Assembly: GCA_003445035.1 (NCBI GenBank)
Contig: DLVV01000076.1
Coordinates: 5,984 to 11,235, forward strand
Direction: 5' to 3'
Origin: Planctomycetaceae bacterium
Lineage (GTDB): Bacteria > Planctomycetota > Planctomycetia > Planctomycetales > Planctomycetaceae
Length of the DNA stretch: 5,252 nucleotides
The translations under genes were made by a program, and so were the position numbers. Below, piece after piece: positions 1-5,252 of the stretch (its first letter is position 1; every line of letters begins with the position of its first letter). The notes under the pieces were generated by a model, which did no database searches, was not told where the DNA came from, and saw nothing but the letters and a program-made list of their open reading frames with translations.

Positions 1-1290
1 CACGACCACAAGTTCGACCCCATCTCCAACCGCGATTACTACGCCATCGGCGGCGTGCTGATGAGCAGCCGGCCGGTTGACCGGCCCCTGGCCGGGGACG
101 ACGTCTGGTTGCCGATCCGTGAGGCCCGCGAACAGGTCCGCAACCTCACCGTCGGCCTGGCCAAGATGAGGGAACAGCTGCCCAAGACAGCGGCGAACAA
201 GAAGAGGTTCAAACAGATCGAGGCGAAGATCGCCGCGATCCGGAAGTCGACGGAGTTCGCCTCGAATACCGTGATGGTGCGTGCGGTCGAGGAAGCCAGT
301 ATCCACGTGGTTCCGGACGGTCCGGCGCGGAACCGGATCGAGTTTCGCCACGGGAAACCCCGTGACCTGCACATCCACATCCGTGGCAACCCGATGAGAA
401 AAGGCCCCCTGGTTCCCCGGCGTTTCCTCGAGGTCCTGACGGCCGGCAAGCTCACGCCGTTCCGGCAGGGCAGCGGACGACGGGAACTGGCCCGGGCCAT
501 GTTCACCGACGGCCACCCGCTGGTCGCCCGGGTGATCGTCAACCGCATCTGGGAACAGCATTTCGGACAGGGGCTGGTTCGCACGCCGAGCAACTTCGGC
601 ACCCAGGGGCAACGGCCCTCTCACCCCGGCCTGCTCGATGATCTCTCCGCCCGGTTTGTCGCTCACAACTGGTCGCTGAAATGGCTGCACCGCGAGATCA
701 CCGCGTCGGCCGCCTACCGCCAGTCGAGTCGCAATCGGCCCGACGGGCAGGCCAGCGATCCCGACAACCGTCTGCTGTGGCGGTTCACTCCCCGGCGGCT
801 GGCGATCGAGCCGTGGCGGGACGCGATGCTGCAGGTCACCGGTTCGCTGGACCAGCGGCTCGGTGGTGCCGCCGGCAATCTCGGCGACGACAACTACTCG
901 CGACGGACCCTCTACGGAAAAATCGATCGCAAGACGCTCAGCGTCATCCTCAAGATGCACGATTTTCCCGATCCCGGCGCGCACAGCGCCCGCCGGAAAC
1001 CGACAACCACGCCGGTGCAGCAGTTGTTCGCCATGAACAGTCCGTTCCTGTTCCAGCGGGCCGATCGCCTGGCTACGGTGATCGGGGTCGGCAACGGGAA
1101 ACCCCTGCCGTCTCACATCCACGACGCGTACCGGATCCTGTTCCAGCGACAGCCGGGCAGCGACGAGCTGGCTCTCGGGGAACGGTTCCTTTCCGGCAAC
1201 CCCGCCGCCGACAAGAGACAACGGGCTGCCCGCTGGTCCCGGTACCTCCACGCGTTGCTGGCCAGCAACGAATTTCTCTTTGTCGACTGA
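1..1290 (+). CDS. DUF1549/DUF1553 (PSCyt2-PSD1) protein, 5'-truncated by window edge
   Basis: This is the C-terminal 429 codons of a secreted planctomycete cytochrome-like protein; the true start lies left of the window. The frame is open from base 1 and the first residues, HDHKFDPIS, match the end of DUF1549, where they normally follow CARC, so the first histidine should be the heme-ligand histidine of a CxxCH motif cut off by the edge. Codons 41-80 are rich in charged residues and alanine and look like a helical or coiled-coil linker. A conserved IRGNP/VPRRFL stretch follows at codons 125-143, then DUF1553 from about codon 146 to the end, with ARVIVNR, HFGQGLV, NWSLKWLHR, YRQSSR, MHDFPD, TTTPVQ and NSPF. 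The C-terminus (LLASNEFLFVD) is a normal family ending. By comparison with the related gene at 2764, roughly 330 residues are missing upstream. The DUF1501 gene follows 23 bases downstream, so the two are probably cotranscribed. The family assignment is secure; the biochemical function is unknown. The first ATG in this frame (55) is internal and not a real start. Confidence 0.93.
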   Translation, partial: HDHKFDPISNRDYYAIGGVLMSSRPVDRPLAGDDVWLPIREAREQVRNLTVGLAKMREQLPKTAANKKRFKQIEAKIAAIRKSTEFASNTVMVRAVEEASIHVVPDGPARNRIEFRHGKPRDLHIHIRGNPMRKGPLVPRRFLEVLTAGKLTPFRQGSGRRELARAMFTDGHPLVARVIVNRIWEQHFGQGLVRTPSNFGTQGQRPSHPGLLDDLSARFVAHNWSLKWLHREITASAAYRQSSRNRPDGQASDPDNRLLWRFTPRRLAIEPWRDAMLQVTGSLDQRLGGAAGNLGDDNYSRRTLYGKIDRKTLSVILKMHDFPDPGAHSARRKPTTTPVQQLFAMNSPFLFQRADRLATVIGVGNGKPLPSHIHDAYRILFQRQPGSDELALGERFLSGNPAADKRQRAARWSRYLHALLASNEFLFVD

Positions 1291-1313
1291 CCGACACCAC
1301 AGGCGACCAACCG

Positions 1314-2702
1314 ATGATCCTTGACGATCCCCAGGCAACAACCCGCATCCCGCAGCTCGATCCGCTCTCGCGGCGTGCCATGATCGGACGGCTTGGGGGA
1401 GGGCTCGGTGCCACCGGAGTCGCCTCGGCTCTCTCGGCCGACCAGTCGCTGTCGCATTACGGCGGCAAGGCCCGCCGCGTGATCCAGCTGTTCATGAACG
1501 GCGGGCCCTACCAGGGTGACCTGTTCGACCCCAAGCCGGCATTGAAGAAGTTCGAAGGACAGCGGCCACCGGGAGCAACGCTGCGGACCGAGCGAATCAC
1601 CGCTGGGCTGTTGCCCTCGATCCGCAAGTTCGCCCCCCGTGGCAACAGCGGAGTGATCGTCAGTGATCTGCTGCCGGAGATCTCCAGGGTCATCGACGAC
1701 GTCTGCGTGCTCAAGGGGTGCCACTCGGACAACCCCAATCACAACCCCGCCATGTTCCTGATGAACTGCGGGGCACTGACCTCGGCGGTTCCCAGCGTTG
1801 GCAGCTGGGTCAGCTACGGGCTGGGATCCGAGAACCGCAACCTGCCCTCCTACGTCGTGCTGGCCACCGGTTACCCGGTCGAAGCCCCGCTGACCTGGAC
1901 CAGCGCATTTCTGCCCAACCACCACCAGGGCACCCACATCAACCACTCGAATCTCGCCCCCGAAAAGATCATCCCGTTTCTGCGAAATGCCCGGTACGAC
2001 CGCAAAGTGCAGCGACGCCAGTTGGACCTCCTGGGCCAGCTCAACCGGAAACACCTCGAGAACCGCGGCGGCGGCGACCGCCTGGCGTCGCGGATCCAGT
2101 CCATGGAGACCGCGTTCCGGATGCAGTTCGAGGCGACCGACGCGTTCAACCTCGAGCAGGAATCCAAGCAAACCCGGGACGCCTACGGCACCGGCAAGTT
2201 TGCCAACGGCTGCCTGCTGGCCCGCCGGTTGTGCGAGCGGGGCGTCCGCTACGTCCAGCTGTACTACGACGGTGGCCAGCCCTGGGACACCCACGACAAC
2301 CACAACGAACGGATGGTCACCCTGACCCGCAACGTCGACCGTCCGATCGCCTCGCTGATCGCTGACCTGAAGCAGCGGGGCCTGCTCGAGGACACGCTGG
2401 TGGTCTGGGGCGGCGAGTTCGGCCGGACTCCGGTTTCGGAGAACGGCAACGGCCGAGACCACAACCATCACGGCTTCTCGATGTGGATGGCCGGCGGGGG
2501 TGTCCGGGGTGGGATGACCTATGGCGAGACTGACGATTTCGGATTCAAGGCCGTCACCGACAAGGTGCACGTTCACGACGTCCACGCCACGATGCTGCAC
2601 CTGCTGGGCATCGATCACACTCAGCTGACCTACCGCTACGCGGGCCGTGATTTCCGGCTGACCGACGTTTACGGACGGGTCGTCAACGAGATCCTGGTCT
2701 AG
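1314..2702 (+). CDS. DUF1501 family protein with Tat signal (sulfatase/alkaline-phosphatase-like fold)
   Basis: This is a complete 462-residue protein of the DUF1501 family, which is related to the alkaline phosphatase/sulfatase superfamily; no substrate is established. The N-terminus has a twin-arginine signal: SRRAM at residues 19-23, then a weakly hydrophobic Gly/Ala-rich stretch to about residue 42, so export in folded form is expected. Family motifs in order: NGGPYQGDLFDPKP (62-74), CHSDNPNHNPA (136-146), PSVGSW, HQGTH, YGTGKFANGCLLARRL, WDTHDNHN (324-331), WGGEFGRTP (365-373), GRDHNHHGF (380-388), HDVHATMLHLLGIDH (421-435) and RLTDVYG near the end. The His/Asp/Glu clusters are plausible metal ligands by analogy with the superfamily. 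The ATG at 1314 is chosen because the next in-frame ATG (1380) would remove the twin arginines, and any earlier start would overlap the preceding gene. No strong Shine-Dalgarno is visible; AGGCGA at 1301-1306 is weak. The 23-base gap to the upstream DUF1553 gene suggests an operon. Length is normal for the family, with no frameshift or truncation. Confidence 0.95.
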   Translation: MILDDPQATTRIPQLDPLSRRAMIGRLGGGLGATGVASALSADQSLSHYGGKARRVIQLFMNGGPYQGDLFDPKPALKKFEGQRPPGATLRTERITAGLLPSIRKFAPRGNSGVIVSDLLPEISRVIDDVCVLKGCHSDNPNHNPAMFLMNCGALTSAVPSVGSWVSYGLGSENRNLPSYVVLATGYPVEAPLTWTSAFLPNHHQGTHINHSNLAPEKIIPFLRNARYDRKVQRRQLDLLGQLNRKHLENRGGGDRLASRIQSMETAFRMQFEATDAFNLEQESKQTRDAYGTGKFANGCLLARRLCERGVRYVQLYYDGGQPWDTHDNHNERMVTLTRNVDRPIASLIADLKQRGLLEDTLVVWGGEFGRTPVSENGNGRDHNHHGFSMWMAGGGVRGGMTYGETDDFGFKAVTDKVHVHDVHATMLHLLGIDHTQLTYRYAGRDFRLTDVYGRVVNEILV

Positions 2703-2750
2703 GTCTCCGGTGGGCGGCACACCGGGTCGATCTTCGGTCGCGCGCGGCGT

Positions 2751-2756
2751 TAGAAT
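2751..2756 (+). promoter_or_regulatory. Possible -10 element close to the start of gene 3
   Basis: TAGAAT matches the TATAAT consensus at five of six positions and is the only AT-rich hexamer in the 61-base gap before the ATG at 2764. Only seven bases separate it from the ATG, so transcription would begin at or next to the start codon and give a nearly leaderless mRNA. No Shine-Dalgarno lies between it and the ATG, which agrees. No convincing -35 box is seen 16-18 bases upstream. One hexamer match is weak evidence, so this is tentative. Confidence 0.3.
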
Positions 2757-2763
2757 CGATCCC

Positions 2764-5252
2764 ATGAAGGCCCTGCTGCCATTCCTGTGCGTCCTGATCG
2801 CTGCGGTCCCTCTCCGCGCCGCCGCCCCGGACTTCAACAAGGACGTCCGGCCGATCCTGGCCAGGCACTGCCTGGGATGCCACGGGCCCGAGAAACAGGA
2901 AAGCGGCCTGCGACTTGACCGGCGGCAGTCGTTGCTGGTCGGAGGCGATTCGGGCGACCCGGCGATCCGGCCGGGGAAACCGGCATCCGGAGAACTGGTC
3001 CGAAGAATCACCAGTCGCGACCCCGAGCTGATGATGCCGCCCAAGGGGGCTCGACTGGATGCCGCTGCGATCCGCACGATCTCCGAATGGATCCGACGTG
3101 GAGCGGTGATGCCCGATGACGCGGATCCGCGTGGAACGCACTGGTCATTCCAGCCACTGAAACCCGTCTCGCTGCCGACGGTCCCCGCATCGTCAGCCAA
3201 CCGGATCGGCTCGCCGATCGACACCTTCGTCATTGCCCGTCTCCACGCCAATCGCCTGGAACTCTCGGAGCCTGCCGCCCGGCGGCAGCTCTTGAGACGC
3301 GCGTCGCTGGTGATCACCGGTCTGCCGCCCACACCCGCAGAGACCGACCGCTTCCTGTCGGATTTGCGACCGGCAGCCTGGGAGCGGGCCGTCGACCGGC
3401 TGCTGACCAGTCCCCGGTACGGAGAACGCTGGGCCGGACACTGGCTGGACGTGGTGCGGTTCGCCGAAACGACCGGGTACGAGACGAACACGCGAATCGC
3501 CGACGCGTGGCCCTACCGCGACTACGTGATCCGAGCCCTCAACGAGGACCGACCGTACAACCGTTTCGTGTTCGACCAGTTGGCCGGCGATACGACCGGC
3601 GAAGACACCGCCACGGGATTCCTGGTCTCCGGACCTCGCGACACCGTCAAGAGTCCCGACGAACGACTCACCCGCCAGCAACGGCAGAACGAACTGGACG
3701 AGGTGATTTCGGCCACCGGATCGGTGTTCCTGGGACTCACGATCGGTTGTGCAAGATGTCACAGCCACAAGTTCGATCCGATCCCCCAGAAGGACTACTA
3801 CGCCGTGCAGGCCGTCTTCTCGGGACTGCGTTACGGCAATCGCCGCATCCGCGGCGAGAAGAATGACCGATGGCAGTCCCGACTGCCGGAACTCCGAAAA
3901 CAGCTCGACACGATCGCCTCCCGGCTCAAAGCCCAGAAGACAGACCACCACTTGCGCGAACCGATCGACTTTCGCGAAACCACCGAGACCTTCGCGGTGG
4001 TCACAACCCGCGTGCTGCGGCTGGAGATCCATGCCACCAATGACGGCGGGCCACCAAGGCTGGACGACCTGGAAGCCTGGACACCGGCCGGGGACCCAAA
4101 GCGGCCGGCTCGAAACGTGGCGTTGGCCGAACTGGGTGCGATGGCCGAATCGTCGAGCTTCGCCATGGCCAACCAGTCACGACTGGCCGAGAACCTGATC
4201 GACGGGGCTCGCAAGCTGAACTTCTTCTGGCAGCCCTCCGGGCCGGGGCGGGCCTGGGTGACCATCACCTTCGACAAACCCCGGGCCATCAACCGGGTCA
4301 TCCTGAAGCCGACGGGCGGGTCGGTGCCGGTCGACTACGACCTCCAGGTTCCCGGCGGCCCGAACGGATGGCGATCGGTCGCCGACTCGCGTGACCGCAT
4401 GCTCCACCCCAATGACAGTCGTTCGGCCGAGAAGATCCGGCTGCGAGATGTGCCACCCGCCGAAATCGCCCGAATTCGCAAACTCACCGGCCGCTTCGCG
4501 TCGGTCCAGGGAGAGCTCAACCGGTTGGCCGCCGGACCCCAGGGATTCCTGGGTTCGTTCCAGCCCCCCGAGACCACCTATCGCCTGAAACGCGGCGATC
4601 CGATGCAACGGCTCGAACAGGTTGCTCCCGATTCGCCGCAGCTGCTCGGGTCACTCAACCTCGATGCGAAGGCCTCCGACAGCGTTCGACGCGCGGCCCT
4701 GGCGACCGCAATCACCAGCCCCCGCAACCCGCTGGCAGCCCGGGTGATCGTCAACCGGGCCTGGCAGCATCACTTCGGCACCGGTCTGGTTGACACGCCG
4801 TCGGACCTGGGCCGAAACGGAACCCGGCCCACGCACCCCCGGTTGCTCGACTGGCTGGCTCTCGACCTGGTTCAACACGACTGGTCGCTGAAACACCTGC
4901 ATCGCCGGATCCTGGTGTCAGCCACGTTCGGCCAGTCTTCTCGACCCCGTGCGGCCGCGCTCGCCCGAGACGGCAACTCGCGTTTTCTTTGGCGGTTTCC
5001 ACCTCGCCGACTTGAAGCCGAGGCCCTGCGAGATTCGATCCTGGCGGCCAGTGGTCGACTCGACGACCGGATGTACGGCCAGGGCTTCGACTTCTACGAC
5101 GTGCCACAGAGCAACTTCGGGGATTACGTACCCAAGGAGGAGTTCACTCCCGTCGGCTGGAGACGGATGGTCTACGGCACCAGGGTCCGCCTGATCCGGC
5201 CGGGGATTTTCGGCGCGTTCGACTGCCCCGACGGTGGCCGCATGGCACCGAA
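2764..5252 (+). CDS. PSCyt1-DUF1549-[F5/8C-like]-DUF1553 secreted cytochrome-like protein, 3'-truncated
   Basis: Reading codon by codon from the ATG at 2764 gives 829 uninterrupted codons running off the right edge. Residues 1-21 form a Sec signal peptide (MKALLPFLCVLIAAV, cleavage near A19-A21). PSCyt1 spans about 24-105, with the heme motif CLGCH at 36-40 and a likely distal methionine in MMPPKG (90-95). DUF1549 spans about 126-360, with PIDTFVIARL, RRASLVITGLPPTP, SPRYGERWAGHWLDVVRF, WPYRDYVI, PYNRFVFDQLAGD, a second heme-type motif CARCH at 329-333, then SHKFDPIPQKDYYA. A charged, helical linker (370-393) and an F5/8C-like insert (about 407-555) follow. DUF1553 starts near 632 with ARVIVNRAWQHHFG, HDWSLKHLHRRI and FGQSSR, and breaks off just after FDCPD (819-823). 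By comparison with the gene at 1-1290, about 100 residues are missing. The protein is predicted to be extracytoplasmic. The gene lies 61 bases after the DUF1501 gene and has no Shine-Dalgarno. A role in electron transfer or polysaccharide breakdown is only a hypothesis. The start is supported by the signal peptide; no better upstream start is in frame. Confidence 0.93.
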   Translation, partial: MKALLPFLCVLIAAVPLRAAAPDFNKDVRPILARHCLGCHGPEKQESGLRLDRRQSLLVGGDSGDPAIRPGKPASGELVRRITSRDPELMMPPKGARLDAAAIRTISEWIRRGAVMPDDADPRGTHWSFQPLKPVSLPTVPASSANRIGSPIDTFVIARLHANRLELSEPAARRQLLRRASLVITGLPPTPAETDRFLSDLRPAAWERAVDRLLTSPRYGERWAGHWLDVVRFAETTGYETNTRIADAWPYRDYVIRALNEDRPYNRFVFDQLAGDTTGEDTATGFLVSGPRDTVKSPDERLTRQQRQNELDEVISATGSVFLGLTIGCARCHSHKFDPIPQKDYYAVQAVFSGLRYGNRRIRGEKNDRWQSRLPELRKQLDTIASRLKAQKTDHHLREPIDFRETTETFAVVTTRVLRLEIHATNDGGPPRLDDLEAWTPAGDPKRPARNVALAELGAMAESSSFAMANQSRLAENLIDGARKLNFFWQPSGPGRAWVTITFDKPRAINRVILKPTGGSVPVDYDLQVPGGPNGWRSVADSRDRMLHPNDSRSAEKIRLRDVPPAEIARIRKLTGRFASVQGELNRLAAGPQGFLGSFQPPETTYRLKRGDPMQRLEQVAPDSPQLLGSLNLDAKASDSVRRAALATAITSPRNPLAARVIVNRAWQHHFGTGLVDTPSDLGRNGTRPTHPRLLDWLALDLVQHDWSLKHLHRRILVSATFGQSSRPRAAALARDGNSRFLWRFPPRRLEAEALRDSILAASGRLDDRMYGQGFDFYDVPQSNFGDYVPKEEFTPVGWRRMVYGTRVRLIRPGIFGAFDCPDGGRMAP
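3982..4428 (+). other. F5/8-type C (discoidin)-like domain inserted in gene 3
   Basis: Residues about 407-555 of the protein starting at 2764 lie between the end of DUF1549 and the start of DUF1553. The order of elements resembles a galactose-binding jelly-roll domain: a first strand (VLRLEIHATND) with a GG.PRLDDLEAW segment, a NVAL strand, then a variable loop, NLIDGARKLNFFW, WVTITFDKP, INRVILKP, and a late strand VDYDLQV before NGWRSV. The (N)xIDG...W.(V/I)xFxxP..I..V.L pattern is typical of F5/8C domains, which often bind glycans or surfaces. The gene at 1-1290 has only a short helical linker at this point. The fold was assigned by eye and the boundaries are approximate. Confidence 0.6.

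Noticed and set aside
681..1313. 211-codon in-frame extension upstream of the DUF1501 start
   Set aside because: It overlaps the DUF1553 gene in another frame, is Arg/Pro-rich without family motifs, and would put the Tat signal in the middle of the protein. The start at 1314 explains the data.
2707..2725. Inverted repeat CCGGTG...CACCGG just after the DUF1501 stop, considered as a terminator
   Set aside because: The stem is only six base pairs with a seven-base loop and no T-run follows. Such short GC palindromes are expected by chance at this base composition, so a terminator cannot be supported.
2764..2826. Lipoprotein signal (lipobox) in gene 3 because of the cysteine at residue 9
   Set aside because: The residues before it (P-F-L) do not fit a lipobox and the cysteine lies too early, inside the hydrophobic core. 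A standard Sec signal with cleavage near A19-A21 fits better.
1113..3491. 792-codon open frame on the minus strand covering the DUF1501 gene
   Set aside because: Within the DUF1501 gene its codons lie exactly opposite the sense codons, so it would be stopped only by sense TTA, CTA or TCA codons, which are rare in this GC-rich gene. It spans three well-supported + strand regions and shows no recognisable protein motifs.
3193..4032. 279-codon minus-strand open frame inside gene 3, and nearby shorter frames on both strands
   Set aside because: All overlap the strongly motif-supported frame from 2764. They are shadow frames of GC-rich coding sequence with no start context or domain signal.
526..4947. 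DNA-level direct repeat between the two DUF1553 regions (about 526-732 and 4738-4944)
   Set aside because: The similarity is clear in protein (43 of 69 residues) but the DNA differs at many codon positions, so this is old paralogy and not a recombination repeat or mobile element.

Overview
The window is GC-rich, with G or C at most codon third positions, and is almost entirely protein-coding on the + strand. It carries gene families that are heavily expanded in Planctomycetes and also occur in related Verrucomicrobia-type bacteria: planctomycete cytochrome C (PSCyt1), DUF1549 (PSCyt2), DUF1553 (PSD1) and DUF1501. The likely source is a planctomycete, probably a free-living aquatic or soil lineage. 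That is inferred from family content only; no marker gene is present.

Layout. (1) Positions 1-1290 hold the C-terminal part of a DUF1549/DUF1553 protein. The window starts inside it, at the histidine that normally closes the DUF1549 CxxCH motif. (2) After 23 bases, 1314-2702 holds a complete 462-residue DUF1501 protein with an N-terminal twin-arginine (Tat) signal. (3) After a 61-base gap with a promoter-like hexamer, a second, larger protein of the PSCyt1-DUF1549-DUF1553 class starts at 2764 and stays open to the right edge (829 complete codons). It has a Sec-type signal peptide, two CxxCH motifs and, between the DUF1549 and DUF1553 parts, an extra region that looks like an F5/8-type C (discoidin/galactose-binding) domain.

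How the genes may work together. In planctomycetes a PSCyt/PSD1 gene is very often followed directly by a DUF1501 gene. Genes 1 and 2 form such a pair, and gene 3 looks like the first member of a second pair whose DUF1501 partner, if present, lies beyond the window. All products are predicted to act outside the cytoplasm: the cytochrome-like proteins exported by Sec and given heme there, the DUF1501 protein exported folded by Tat. The biochemical role of these pairs is not established. A link to breakdown of complex, often sulfated, polysaccharides has been proposed for the expansion, and the carbohydrate-binding-like insert in gene 3 fits that idea without proving it.

No RNA genes, mobile elements, CRISPR arrays or long repeats were seen, and no non-coding stretch exceeds 61 bases. 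This is a recognisable planctomycete gene neighbourhood of unknown function, not clearly a new system. The most noteworthy points are the domain insert in gene 3, the tandem layout, and a possible leaderless start for gene 3.
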